NCBI GenBank assembly: GCA_002083825.1
Contig: DAZV01000019.1
Location: 1-64,000 of the forward strand
DNA: 64,000 nucleotides
Origin: Candidatus Sericytochromatia bacterium S15B-MN24 CBMW_12
Lineage (GTDB): Bacteria > Cyanobacteriota > Sericytochromatia > S15B-MN24 > UBA4093
Direction: 5' to 3'
The position numbers were made by a program, and so were the translations under genes. The notes under the pieces were generated by a model that searched no databases, was not told the DNA's origin, and saw only the letters and a program-made list of their open reading frames with translations. Of this stretch, positions 33,272 through 44,110 are shown piece after piece (within the stretch, counting starts at the first letter, position 1; each line of letters opens with the position of its first letter).

Positions 33272-34057
33272 ATGAAGACCGTTGTCTTGATCAAACAGGT
33301 TCCCGACTCCCCCGACGTCCGACTCGACCCCGCGACCGGGGTGCTCAAGCGCGACCGAAACAAGGGCATCGCCAATCCGGAAGACAAGTACGCCGTCGAG
33401 ATGGCGCTCGGCCTCAGAGAGCGGAACGGCGGAACCATCACCGTCCTTTCCATGGGACCGGAGACCGCCAAGGACTCCCTCAAGGAAGCCCTCGCCATGG
33501 GCGCCGACGAGGCCATGCTCATTTCCGATCCCGCTCTGGCCGGCTCGGACGTGGCCGCCACCGCCAAGGTCCTGGCCTCAGCCATCGAAGCCATCGGCGC
33601 TGCCGACCTCATCCTCTGCGGCCGGCGCTCCATCGACGGCTCAACCGGCGCCGTCGGCCCCATGCTCGCCGAAATTCTCCGCGTTTCGCTGATTTCAGCC
33701 GTCCGGAAGCTGGACGTCAACGAGGGCAAGCTTCTCGCCGAGCAGGTCTGGGATGACCAGATCCGCGTGATCGAGGCTGCCACTCCCGCCGTCGTCACCG
33801 TCTCCCGCGAAGCCAAGTCCCCCCGCCTCGCCAACGCCATGGGCATCATGAAGGCCGCCAAGAAGCCCATGTCCGTCAAGACGCTCGCCGACCTGGGCCT
33901 TAACCCCTCGACCGTCGGCCTCGCAGGCTCCCTCGCCAAGGTGACCCGCGTCGCCACCCCGGAACGCAAGCGCCGTCTCCAGGCCTGGGACGCGACCCAC
34001 CCCTCCGCCTTCTCCGAACTCAACCAGAAACTCGCGGCCAAGGGCCTGCTGTCGTAG
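33272..34057 (+). CDS. etfB: Electron transfer flavoprotein beta subunit
   Basis: ETF accepts electrons from the acyl-CoA dehydrogenase and passes them to the respiratory chain. The 261-residue product has MKTVVLIKQVPDSPDVRLDP, the AMP-binding-type NPEDKYAVEMALGLRE, GADEAMLISDPALAGSDV, and the signature VSREAKSPRLANAMGIMKAAKKP. It lies in the usual etfB-etfA order. CTGGAGGAC precedes the ATG. An ETF:quinone oxidoreductase gene is not in the window. Confidence 0.95.
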   Translation: MKTVVLIKQVPDSPDVRLDPATGVLKRDRNKGIANPEDKYAVEMALGLRERNGGTITVLSMGPETAKDSLKEALAMGADEAMLISDPALAGSDVAATAKVLASAIEAIGAADLILCGRRSIDGSTGAVGPMLAEILRVSLISAVRKLDVNEGKLLAEQVWDDQIRVIEAATPAVVTVSREAKSPRLANAMGIMKAAKKPMSVKTLADLGLNPSTVGLAGSLAKVTRVATPERKRRLQAWDATHPSAFSELNQKLAAKGLLS

Positions 34058-34090
34058 CGCCCGCGGCTTTGCCCTGGCGCCTGCGGCATT
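34057..34090 (+). repeat. GCGCC-N-GCGGC motif pair at the etfB stop codon
   Basis: GCGCCCGCGGC follows the TAG of etfB and GCGCCTGCGGC follows about 18 bases on. This is the short motif seen at many other stop codons in the window. Confidence 0.5.
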
Positions 34091-34121
34091 TCCGCCCGCG
34101 ACTTTTTCTTTAGGAGACTAG

Positions 34122-35219
34122 ATGAGCAGTCAAGATATGGATAACCCCTGGCTCGCATGGGCGATGACCCAGGAGTCCCAGATGACCGTCTCCGGCACCC
34201 TCAACACCGGCAACGAGTACCGTAACATCTGGGTTTACGCCGAACTTCGCGCCGGCTTCCTCGCCCCCGAAACCCGCCAGGTCTTCAACAAGGCCCGCGA
34301 ACTCGGCGACCTCCTCGGCGCCCGCGTTCAAGCCGTCCTCTTCGGTGGCGAGGAATCCCACGCCAAGGACCTCATCGCCTACGGAGCCGACACCGTGCTC
34401 TGGTCCCAGCACGCCCAGCTGCTGAGCCCTCTGGTCGAACTGGCCACCCAGGCGCTTGGCCAACTGGTCGAAACCTACAAGCCCGAGATCCTCCTCTTCG
34501 GCGGGACCCGCCTCGCCGAGGATCTCGCTCCGCGCCTCGCCGCCCGCCTCGCCACCGGCTACATCGCCGATGCCACCGACCTCGAACTCGATGACGCCGA
34601 GCGACTGCTGCGCGTCACGCGCTCGACTTTCGGAGGCAAGATCCAGACCGTTTCCGTGATCGCCGAGCGCAAGCCCCAGGTCGCCCTCGTCCGCGGGGGA
34701 TCCTTCCGCGAAGCCGACTATGATCGCTTCCGGGCCGGAGAGATCGTCGCCGTCGACGTTCAGCTCGACGAAACCGACGCAACCGCTCGCTTGCTCGAAA
34801 CCCGCGCCAGCGAAGGAGTCGACCTCGAAAACGCCCGCATCGTCGTTTGCGGCGGCAAGGGCGTCGGCAAGGAGAATTGGCATCTCGTCGAACAACTCGC
34901 CGAGGCTCTCGGAGGCGAACTCGCAGGCACCAAGGGCGCCGTCGCCGCCGGCTGCATCGACGCCTCGCGCCAGGTAGGCCTCGCCGGCAAGAAGGTCAAA
35001 CCCGAACTCTACGTCGGTGTGGGCCTCTCGGGATCGCTCGATCACCAGGACGGTATCGCCGGCGCGCGAACCCTCGTCGCCGTCAACAAGGATCGCGAAG
35101 CCCCGCTCATGGCGCTCGCCGACTATGCCCTCGTGGGAGATCTCGCGGAGATCCTGCCCTCCTGGATCAAATCCCTGCGCGAACGGCAAGGCAAGCGAGA
35201 GCCCGTGGCCACGCGCTAG
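34122..35219 (+). CDS. etfA: Electron transfer flavoprotein alpha subunit
   Basis: EtfA binds FAD in the ETF heterodimer. The 365-residue product has the N-terminal ETF domain (VYAELRAGFLAPETRQVFNKARELGD) and the C-terminal FAD domain (VVCGGKGVGKENWHLVEQLAEALGG, VKPELYVGVGLSGSLDHQDGI, VAVNKDREAPLMALADYALVGD). The first FAD motif, usually G.TGK.V.P, reads VGLAGKKVKPELY here, a mild divergence. The N-terminus has some 30 residues before the domain, more than usual. TAGGAG precedes the ATG. It is the last gene of the operon; a strong terminator follows. Confidence 0.94.
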   Translation: MSSQDMDNPWLAWAMTQESQMTVSGTLNTGNEYRNIWVYAELRAGFLAPETRQVFNKARELGDLLGARVQAVLFGGEESHAKDLIAYGADTVLWSQHAQLLSPLVELATQALGQLVETYKPEILLFGGTRLAEDLAPRLAARLATGYIADATDLELDDAERLLRVTRSTFGGKIQTVSVIAERKPQVALVRGGSFREADYDRFRAGEIVAVDVQLDETDATARLLETRASEGVDLENARIVVCGGKGVGKENWHLVEQLAEALGGELAGTKGAVAAGCIDASRQVGLAGKKVKPELYVGVGLSGSLDHQDGIAGARTLVAVNKDREAPLMALADYALVGDLAEILPSWIKSLRERQGKREPVATR

Positions 35220-35277
35220 CGGCTATTCCGTAAGCCTCGCGATTCCCGATCCCCAGGGCCTCGGTGTCGCGGCCCTC

Positions 35278-35324
35278 AAGTCCCCCGTGCTTGCGCCAGA
35301 CGCAGGCACGGGGGACTTTCTTTC
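35278..35324 (+). terminator. Strong intrinsic terminator of the beta-oxidation operon
   Basis: AAGTCCCCCGTGC (35278-35290) pairs perfectly with GCACGGGGGACTT (35306-35318), and TTTCTTTC follows. It lies 59 bases after etfA. Confidence 0.9.
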
Positions 35325-35377
35325 GCATGGCCGCCGAGCCGCCGATTTCTCTTAGCAAGACCATGGCCTCGAACCGC

Positions 35378-35383
35378 TATAAT
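35378..35383 (+). promoter_or_regulatory. -10 box before the phosphatase lipoprotein gene
   Basis: A perfect TATAAT lies 47 bases before the start codon, behind the etfA terminator. No convincing -35 hexamer is visible at 16-18 bases, so it may rely on an activator or be weak. Confidence 0.4.
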
Positions 35384-35429
35384 CTTTTTTAAGACGTCGT
35401 TAACCTGTCACTCATGAAGGGGATCATCG

Positions 35430-36140
35430 ATGCGGATTTTACGTGGCTTCATCACCCTGGTCACGGCCTTGAGCCTTGCGGGCTGCGGCGCTGTATCCAA
35501 TAGCCAGCCTCTCGCGCAGACCAAGACCCAGTCGTTCGGCAGCTTTTCAGCTGAGCGAGTTCCGTCCCAGGTCGAACTCGATCGCCTTGCGACCGCCTCC
35601 CCCCACGAACTCATCGAGAATGCTCCCATTGAGCCGGGCGCTGATTTCTGGCCCAAGCCGCCCAAGGACGACCTCGGCAACTTCGGCAAGGTTTCCGAGC
35701 GGGTCTTCCGCGGTGCCCGCCCCACCGAGGCGGGGATGAAGAAGCTCGCGGACATGGGAGTACGGACGATCGTCACGCTCGAGAACGACAAGAAGGTCGT
35801 CGCTCAAGAAAAGGCATGGGCCGAGAAGTATGGAATGGGCTTCCATGTCATCCCCATGAGCATCATCCTGCCTCCCAAGGAGGCCAAGATCGACGCGTTC
35901 TTGCAGATCGCTCAGGATCCCGCCCAGTTGCCGATGTACTTCCATTGCATGCAAGGGCGCGATCGCACGGGAACCATGGCCCTCGCCTACCGAGTGAAGG
36001 TCCAGAACTGGGACTTCAATCAGGCTTACGGCGAGATGAAGTCCTATGGCTTCCACACCTACCTCCTGGGCTTGCGCTTCTTCGTCCAGAACTACGCCCG
36101 CAAGTATCACCGTCCCGCAGTCGAAGCGACCGTCCAGTAG
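35430..36140 (+). CDS. Lipoprotein with protein-tyrosine/dual-specificity phosphatase domain
   Basis: The 236-residue product begins with a lipoprotein signal (LSLAGC, lipidation at Cys19), so it acts outside the cytoplasm on an envelope membrane. The C-terminal half is a DSP/PTP fold: VFRGARPTEAGMKKLADMGVRTIVTLE and the catalytic P-loop HCMQGRDRTG with Cys173 and Arg179 (CX5R). Related secreted phosphatases act on phosphotyrosine or phosphoinositides; the substrate is unknown here. It stands alone between a terminator and a -10 box upstream and a bidirectional terminator downstream. GAAGGGG precedes the ATG. Confidence 0.87.
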   Translation: MRILRGFITLVTALSLAGCGAVSNSQPLAQTKTQSFGSFSAERVPSQVELDRLATASPHELIENAPIEPGADFWPKPPKDDLGNFGKVSERVFRGARPTEAGMKKLADMGVRTIVTLENDKKVVAQEKAWAEKYGMGFHVIPMSIILPPKEAKIDAFLQIAQDPAQLPMYFHCMQGRDRTGTMALAYRVKVQNWDFNQAYGEMKSYGFHTYLLGLRFFVQNYARKYHRPAVEATVQ

Positions 36141-36168
36141 CCAACCGCTCATCGATTCGGATCCCCAG

Positions 36169-36206
36169 AACGAATGCCCCCCGCGTCTCGCGGGGGGCAT
36201 TCGTTT
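36169..36206. terminator. Bidirectional terminator between convergent genes
   Basis: A 17-base perfect stem begins AACGAATGCCCC (36169-36185) and closes at 36189-36205 around the loop TCT. TTT follows on the plus strand. It lies between the convergent phosphatase and MscS genes. Confidence 0.8.
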
Positions 36207-36220
36207 GGCGCCCAGAAAAG

Positions 36221-37786
36221 CTATCCTGAAAGCTTGAAGAACGCGCGGATCTTTCCCAGGATCTCGTGAGAGGCCGCATCGACCCCCGGCGCCTCGGGGT
36301 GGGTTTGAGGGATCCGGCTTTGGCGCTCGGCCATCGACTGGCGGGCCTGGTCGATTCCGGTGCGGCGCTGAGCGATGATTCGACTCACCGATTCCAGGAC
36401 CTCGGGATGCGCTTCGAGCAAAGGTCGCAGGTGCCGCTCCTCGATCATGAGGAGTTCGCAGTCGCTGACGGCGCAGGCCGTGGCGCTGCGGGGTTCGCCG
36501 GTGAGCAGGGACATCTCCCCGAAGTAGGCCCCCGTTTCCAGGCGGGCCAGCGGTTGGGAACCGTGAGCGTGGTCGAGTTGAAGCATGATTGCGCCTCTCC
36601 GTATGACGAAGAGGCTGTTTCCCGCATCCCCCTGGCGAAAGATCGTCTCGCCTGGGGCAAAAACGGCGTGGCGGGCGTGTCCGGCCAGTTTCGAGAGGTG
36701 CTCGTCAGCGAAAGCCCCCATGAAATCGACCTGGCGCAGGGCGGAAAGCGTCGCGTTTGCGGCGGCTTCCTGCTCGCCCTTGGCGTCGTGAAGGTAGACT
36801 TCCCGGACGGGGAAGGGCATGTTGATGCCCTTGCGCTTGAAGTAGAACCAGAGTCCTTCTTGCAACTCGCCTCGGAGGGGGACGGCACGGGCGGCATCGT
36901 CGATCCACACGATCAGGCGGTAGATGATCGCTGACTCACCGAAGGTGAGCAGGTGAACCTCGGGGGGCGGAGACTGAAGGATTTCCGGGATCCTCGCGCA
37001 GACCGCGAGGACGGCTTCGCGAATCTGGTTGGGGGGGACGTTGAAGGAGGCTTGGAGTTCGAGCGTCTCGCCGTAGGTGGGGGTGGGTGAGGAGAAGTTG
37101 ACGATGTGGACCTTGGCGATCTGGCTGTTGGGGACGACGATCAGCTGATGCTGACGGGTGAGGATCTTGGTGGCGCGCCAGGTGATCTCGAGAACTTGTC
37201 CTTTTTTGCCGTCGACTTCGACCCAGTCTCCGATGGAGAAGGGGCGGTCGAGGTTGATGGCGACGCCGGCGAAGAGGTTTCCCAGGGTGTCCTGAAGGGC
37301 GAGACCGATGACGACCGAGAGGATGGCGGAGGTGGTGAGAAAGGGGGCGATATCGACCTTGAAGACGCTGCCGAGGCAGACCATGGTGGCGGTGAGATAG
37401 AGCAGGCCGAAAACGATGTCCTTGAGGATCTTGGGGATGGGGGTGCCGCGCTTCGAGGCGATGACGATGTCGACGACGGCGAGGCGGAAGGCTTCGATGG
37501 AGAAGATGAGAACCGCAGGAACGGCGATCGCCCCCAACCACCAGGTAAGCTGTGGCCCTGCTTCCAGGCGAAGGGCGTTGGCCGCCAGGGCGACCACCAT
37601 GAGGGTATAGGGGCCGGAAAGGCGCTCGACGGCAAGTTGTGCCCGTTGAGGGTTCGCTCGGAGCGCTCCGAGCAGCAGCGGGGTCAGGGCGATTCGGTAC
37701 AGCCCGACGCCGACGACGAAGGATCCGCCGGTGGCGAGCAGGGCGATGGGCCATCCGAGGGCGGCGGGGATCGGGAAAGTCGTCAT
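36221..37786 (-). CDS. MscS-family channel with C-terminal cyclic-nucleotide-binding domain
   Basis: The 521-residue product has three or four N-terminal membrane helices, an MscS core (about 130-330) with the pore-lining helix and LQDTLGNLFAGVAINLDRPFSIGDWVEVDG, and a C-terminal cNMP-binding domain (about 345-470) with FGEMSLLTGEPRSATACAV, which holds the Glu and Arg of a phosphate-binding cassette. Such bacterial cyclic-nucleotide-gated MscS relatives are known, including in cyanobacteria; they respond to cAMP more than to tension. No cyclase gene is adjacent. A promoter lies directly upstream, overlapping the end of lon. Confidence 0.92.
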   Translation of the reverse strand: MTTFPIPAALGWPIALLATGGSFVVGVGLYRIALTPLLLGALRANPQRAQLAVERLSGPYTLMVVALAANALRLEAGPQLTWWLGAIAVPAVLIFSIEAFRLAVVDIVIASKRGTPIPKILKDIVFGLLYLTATMVCLGSVFKVDIAPFLTTSAILSVVIGLALQDTLGNLFAGVAINLDRPFSIGDWVEVDGKKGQVLEITWRATKILTRQHQLIVVPNSQIAKVHIVNFSSPTPTYGETLELQASFNVPPNQIREAVLAVCARIPEILQSPPPEVHLLTFGESAIIYRLIVWIDDAARAVPLRGELQEGLWFYFKRKGINMPFPVREVYLHDAKGEQEAAANATLSALRQVDFMGAFADEHLSKLAGHARHAVFAPGETIFRQGDAGNSLFVIRRGAIMLQLDHAHGSQPLARLETGAYFGEMSLLTGEPRSATACAVSDCELLMIEERHLRPLLEAHPEVLESVSRIIAQRRTGIDQARQSMAERQSRIPQTHPEAPGVDAASHEILGKIRAFFKLSG

Positions 37787-37821
37787 GCGGCTCCGGCGGT
37801 ATCGAAGGGGCTTGGCGCCTC

Positions 37822-37846
37822 ATACTAGCACTTGAAAGGCCCGCCT

Positions 37847-37850
<4 letters not shown>
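37822..37850 (-). promoter_or_regulatory. Promoter of the MscS-cNMP gene
   Basis: On the minus strand TTGAAG (complement of 37845-37850) and TAGTAT (complement of 37822-37827) are 17 bases apart, and TGC before the second box makes it an extended -10. The -35 overlaps the lon stop codon. Confidence 0.5.
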
Positions 37851-40297
<2,447 letters not shown>

Positions 40298-40403
40298 GCT
40301 GCCTCCCATGTCGATTCCAAGCCGAAGGTGCGCCCTCGTCATCTTAGGCGAGGGCGACGGAATCGGCCCTTGCCCGGACCGACGAAATTCTTTGTCTCGG
40401 TGG

Positions 40404-40901
40404 CTACTCGCCCGCTAAGGGCGCGTTGACCGCGTTCTCGGCGAAGACATCCACGATCCGCGACCGCAGCTCCGAAAGTAGACGGTCCTTCGACGGGATC
40501 TGTACCGTATGGACGCAGAGTTCGTAGGCGATCGCCCGCTCGTCCAACCCCGCGATCCTCACGAACGGCATCGGATCCTCCGTGATACCGCTCACCCGCT
40601 GGGCCGCCTCCAGCAGCATCAGCTCCACCATCTCCCGATCGGCGTGATAACCCACCCTGACCGCGCACGACAGAATCAATCCGCTCGACGTCGACAACTG
40701 CTCGATGGGAGCCTTCAAGAACAACCCGTTGGGGATGATCACCTCGATCTGCTGGGACGTCTCCAACCGGGTGAAGAGCAACGTCTGCTCCGCCACCTCA
40801 CCCTCGTGCTCCCCGAAACGAATCCGATCGCCCCGCTCGAAAGGACGACGGATTTTCAGGATCAAACCTGCAATGACGTTACTCGGCGACCATAGCGACA
40901 C
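40404..40901 (-). CDS. Truncated MscS-like protein (soluble domain only), possible pseudogene
   Basis: The 165-residue product matches only the end of the MscS pore helix (WSPSNVIAGLILKIRRPFERGDRIRFGEHEGEV) and the cytoplasmic beta and C-terminal domains (VIIPNGLFLKAPIEQ). All other membrane helices are missing. GTG 40901 has GGGAGAG at a good distance, so it may be translated. Upstream the frame runs, still open for about 18 codons, straight into the repeat element at 40917, suggesting that the gene was cut there. Codon use looks normal. It is either a soluble remnant with a new role or a decaying gene. Confidence 0.6.
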   Translation of the reverse strand: MSLWSPSNVIAGLILKIRRPFERGDRIRFGEHEGEVAEQTLLFTRLETSQQIEVIIPNGLFLKAPIEQLSTSSGLILSCAVRVGYHADREMVELMLLEAAQRVSGITEDPMPFVRIAGLDERAIAYELCVHTVQIPSKDRLLSELRSRIVDVFAENAVNAPLAGE

Positions 40902-40916
40902 GAAAACTCTCCCAGC

Positions 40917-41050
40917 TAGCGCCAGCGACTGTTGAGTAGCGCCGGCGGCTGTTGATTAGGACCGCGAGAGAACGCCGTGAGGCAGGGATCATGGGGCGTA
41001 TTTCCATCTCTCGCCGTCCTGAAGAAACGAGCTTTGCTCTATCGAGGCCG
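40917..41050 (+). repeat. Intergenic repeat, longest copy
   Basis: Two units of TAGCGCC-N-GCG-(A/G)CTGTTGA are followed by TTAGGACCGCGAGAGAACGC, then TCTCTCGCCGTCCTGAAGAA and GAGCTTTGCTC. GCGAGAGA and TCTCTCGC are complementary across a loop of about 45 bases. Parts recur at 1561, 54015 and 54965. It abuts the truncated MscS gene. Confidence 0.75.
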
Positions 41051-41108
41051 TTCCCGGAAATCGGCCTGTTGTCCCCTATTATACCGCCGACGACAGTGAC
41101 CGACCTCA

Positions 41109-41149
41109 CCCAAACTGGTCCCCCAAACTGGCCCCCCAAACTGGCCCCC
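41109..41149 (+). repeat. Three 13-base tandem units
   Basis: CAAACTGG recurs at 41111, 41124 and 41137, each followed by a C run, giving three 13-base units. With the element at 40917 it fills most of the 316-base gap between the MscS remnant and the next gene. Confidence 0.8.
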
Positions 41150-41217
41150 ATGAAATCCCCATGCTACGATCGAACCCACTCGAAACCGCGCTCGGATTCG
41201 CTTGGAAGGACGTCGCC

Positions 41218-42246
41218 ATGAAGCTCGTCACCTTTGAACTCGCCACCCTCGCGGGCCGCATCCGCCGGATCGGCGCCCTTTCCGACCAGGGCATCCTCGA
41301 CCTAAACTTCGCCTACGCCCGACTCCTCGCCGAGCGCGGCCACGGCCGACCCCAGCGCGTCGCCGACGCCCTGATTCCTCCGGACATGCTCGCCTTCCTC
41401 GAAGGCGGCGAGCCCGCCATGGCCGCCGCCCGCGAAACCCTCGACCTCCTGCTTCCCCTCGCCGAAACGACCCCCGCGAGCCACGGCCCCATCGGAATCA
41501 ACGGCGAACGCCTCTTCCACCCACCGGACGACGTCACGATCCTGGCCCCCTTGCCCCGGGCCAACCTCATTCGCGACTTCCTCGCCTTCGAGGCCCACGC
41601 CAAGCGCGGCTACGAGCGCCGCGGCCAGGAAATGCCGAAGCTCTGGTACGAAATTCCCGTCTACTACAAGGGCAACCCGCGCGCGATCATCGGCCCCGAC
41701 ACCACCGTCGAATGGCCGAGCTTCACCCGGAAGTTCGATTACGAGCTGGAAATCGCCTGCATCATCGGCAAGGAAGGCCGCGACATCCCCGTCGAGCGCG
41801 CCAACGAGTACATCGCCGGCTACACCATCTTCAACGACTTCTCCGCCCGAGACGTCCAGATGGAGGAGGTCTCGCTTCGCCTCGGTCCCTCCAAGGGCAA
41901 GGACTTCGCCACCGGCATGGGCCCCATGCTCGTCACCCCCGAATCCGTCGGCGACGTCCGAAACCTCCGCATGACCGCCAAGGTCAACGGGGAACTCTGG
42001 TCGGACGGCAACTCCGGCGCCTCCCACTGGACCTTCCCCCAGATGATCGCCCACGTCTCCCGCTCGGAGACGCTCTACCCCGGCGACGTCTTCGGATCCG
42101 GAACCGTCGGCGGCGGCTGCGGCTACGAGCTCGACCGCTGGGTTCAGCCCGGAGACCTCATCGAACTCGAGATCGCGACCCTGGGTGTCCTGCGCCATCG
42201 CGTCGGGTCGCCCGTCAAGGAGGGCATGCATGTTCCCGCTGTCTAA
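41218..42246 (+). CDS. Fumarylacetoacetate hydrolase family protein
   Basis: The 342-residue product has the FAH fold with its metal-binding set: FDYELEIACIIGKEGRDIPVERANEYIAGYTIFNDFSARDVQ (acidic ligands and the Asn-Asp-Phe-Ser-Arg-Asp core), DFATGMGPMLVTP, and the substrate-loop DGNSGASHWTFPQMIAHVS. Beside homogentisate dioxygenase the likely reaction is the last step of tyrosine breakdown, fumarylacetoacetate to fumarate and acetoacetate. ATG 41218 follows GAAGGAC; the frame is open 57 bases further up. It overlaps the dioxygenase gene by 17 bases. Confidence 0.9.
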   Translation: MKLVTFELATLAGRIRRIGALSDQGILDLNFAYARLLAERGHGRPQRVADALIPPDMLAFLEGGEPAMAAARETLDLLLPLAETTPASHGPIGINGERLFHPPDDVTILAPLPRANLIRDFLAFEAHAKRGYERRGQEMPKLWYEIPVYYKGNPRAIIGPDTTVEWPSFTRKFDYELEIACIIGKEGRDIPVERANEYIAGYTIFNDFSARDVQMEEVSLRLGPSKGKDFATGMGPMLVTPESVGDVRNLRMTAKVNGELWSDGNSGASHWTFPQMIAHVSRSETLYPGDVFGSGTVGGGCGYELDRWVQPGDLIELEIATLGVLRHRVGSPVKEGMHVPAV

Positions 42247-43351
42247 AGGCAAGGTGACTCCCCAGGCCCATGTCGACATCCCCGCAGGCACCTTCGAGGA
42301 AGAACACGGCCGCAAAGGCTTCTACGGTCGAACGAGCCACCTCTACCGGACCCACCGCCCGACGGATTGGACCCGCATCGAGGGTCCACTTCGGCCTCAC
42401 GCCTACGACCTCTCGGAACTCGCCCCCACCGACGCCCGGGACAGCCAGCATGGCGAGCCCGTGACCGTCCTCTACAACGATGACTTGGCCATCAAGGTCT
42501 CCCGCCTCGCCAAACCCATGCCGTACTACTACCGCAACGCCGACGGGGACGACGTCTACTTCATCCACCAGGGCGAGGGCGTCGTCGAGACGGATTTCGG
42601 CCCCCTGGACTTCGAACGCGGCGACTACCTCGTCATCCCCCGGGGCACCACCTACCGGGTCGTTCCCCGCACCGCCGACAACTTCTTCCTGATCATCGAG
42701 TCCCGGGCCGAGATCGAGATCCCCGATCGCGGCCCGCTCGGACCCCATGCCGTTTTCGATCCGGGGGTGCTCGTCACCCCTGAACCCTCGCCCATCCTCG
42801 ACGACAGCCGGGAGTGGGAGGTCCGGATCAAGCGCCTGGGGCAGATGACCTCGGTCTGGTACCCGTTCAACCCCATGGACGTCGTCGGCTGGAAAGGCGA
42901 CCTTACCGCCTTCAAGCTCAATGTTCGCGACATCCGGCCGGTGATGAGCCATCGCTATCACCTGCCTCCGAGCGTTCACACCACCTTCTCCGGGGGGAAC
43001 TTCGTCATCTGCACCTTCGTTCCCCGCCCGTTCGAGTCGGAGCCCGAGGCCATGCGGGTTCCCTTCTACCACCGGAACATCGACTACGACGAAGTGCTCT
43101 TCTACCATGAGGGGGACTTCTTCAGCCGCGATCGGATCAAGCCCGGCATGCTGACCCTTCACCCCCAGGGCATCCACCACGGTCCCCATCCCAAGGCCGC
43201 CGAGAAGGCCGCCGGCAAGGCTGCCACCGACGAGATCGCGGTCATGGTCGACACCCGGTACCCGCTCGCGATCGCGCCGGCCGCTTCCGACGTCGAATGG
43301 GCGGATTACGTGAACTCCTGGAATCCCACCCGAAAGGAGGCGGCGCTTTGA
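42230..43351 (+). CDS. hmgA: Homogentisate 1,2-dioxygenase
   Basis: This iron enzyme opens the aromatic ring of homogentisate in Tyr/Phe catabolism. The 373-residue product has the cupin-like core: YYYRNADGDDVYFIHQGEG, then SHRYHLPPSVHTTFSGGNFVICTF, NIDYDEVLFYHEGDFFSR with the iron-ligand Glu region, and LHPQGIHHGPHPKA with the His ligands. It is about 70 residues shorter than the human enzyme, as in many bacterial relatives. ATG 42230 follows AAGGAGG inside the end of the FAH gene. No hydroxyphenylpyruvate dioxygenase or maleylacetoacetate isomerase gene is in the window. Confidence 0.9.
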   Translation: MFPLSKGKVTPQAHVDIPAGTFEEEHGRKGFYGRTSHLYRTHRPTDWTRIEGPLRPHAYDLSELAPTDARDSQHGEPVTVLYNDDLAIKVSRLAKPMPYYYRNADGDDVYFIHQGEGVVETDFGPLDFERGDYLVIPRGTTYRVVPRTADNFFLIIESRAEIEIPDRGPLGPHAVFDPGVLVTPEPSPILDDSREWEVRIKRLGQMTSVWYPFNPMDVVGWKGDLTAFKLNVRDIRPVMSHRYHLPPSVHTTFSGGNFVICTFVPRPFESEPEAMRVPFYHRNIDYDEVLFYHEGDFFSRDRIKPGMLTLHPQGIHHGPHPKAAEKAAGKAATDEIAVMVDTRYPLAIAPAASDVEWADYVNSWNPTRKEAAL

Positions 43352-43980
43352 TCCTCGATCCCCAGACCCTCACCCACCAGGATGCCTACAAGCTCCTGTT
43401 GGGCTCGGTCGTGCCGCGTCCCATCGCCTTCGTCTCGTCGATGGGGGCGGACGGCTCGCTCAATCTGGCTCCGTTCAGCTTCTTCACCGTGGTGGCCTCC
43501 AACCCCATGTCGGTGGTCTTCTCGGTCATGCGGCGAGGCCCCGAAGCCACGGTCAAGGATACGCTCGCCAACGTCGAGGAGACGGGCGAGTTCGTGGTCA
43601 ACATCGTCAACGAGGCGCTGGTCCCCATGATGAACGCGTCGTCCGCCGACTTCCCGCGCGGCGTCAGCGAATTCGAGGCGGTGGGCCTCACGCCGCTTCC
43701 GAGCGAGGTCGTTCGGGCGCCTCGGGTAGCCGAGAGCCCGATCAACATGGAGTGCAAGCTGCTTCGGACCGTGGAGGTGGGCGACGGCCCCGGAGGGGGG
43801 ACTCTCGTCATCGGACAGGTCGTTCGCTTTCATGTCCGCGATGAGCTCTATGATCGCGGGCGGATCGATCCGGATAAGCTGCAGGCCGTCGGCCGCATGG
43901 CGGGGACCACTTATGCCCGCACGACGGACCGCTTCGAGCTGGCCCGTCCGGTCTACGTGCCGGAGCCCTCGCGGCCCTGA
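43348..43980 (+). CDS. Flavin reductase-like protein
   Basis: The 210-residue product belongs to the flavin reductase/FMN-binding split-barrel family: SVVPRPIAFVSSMGADGSLNLAPFSFFTVVASNPMSVVFSV is its signature. Such proteins bind FMN and reduce free flavin or act as flavoredoxins. The TTG start at 43348 has AAGGAGG eight bases upstream and overlaps the hmgA stop (TTGA), so it is coupled to the homogentisate genes. A role in supplying reduced flavin to an aromatic hydroxylase of the same route is plausible but unproven. Confidence 0.88.
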   Translation: MILDPQTLTHQDAYKLLLGSVVPRPIAFVSSMGADGSLNLAPFSFFTVVASNPMSVVFSVMRRGPEATVKDTLANVEETGEFVVNIVNEALVPMMNASSADFPRGVSEFEAVGLTPLPSEVVRAPRVAESPINMECKLLRTVEVGDGPGGGTLVIGQVVRFHVRDELYDRGRIDPDKLQAVGRMAGTTYARTTDRFELARPVYVPEPSRP

Positions 43981-44110
43981 CTTCCGGCAGGGTTTTCGCC
44001 GCTTTCATTGCGGGCTCATCAAGTCTCTGCTAAGCCTTCGTCAAATCGTGCGAGGTCGCGCCCTGTGCGTGGAATAGTAAGCGAAGGACCAATTCGGAGA
44101 GGAGAGGATC

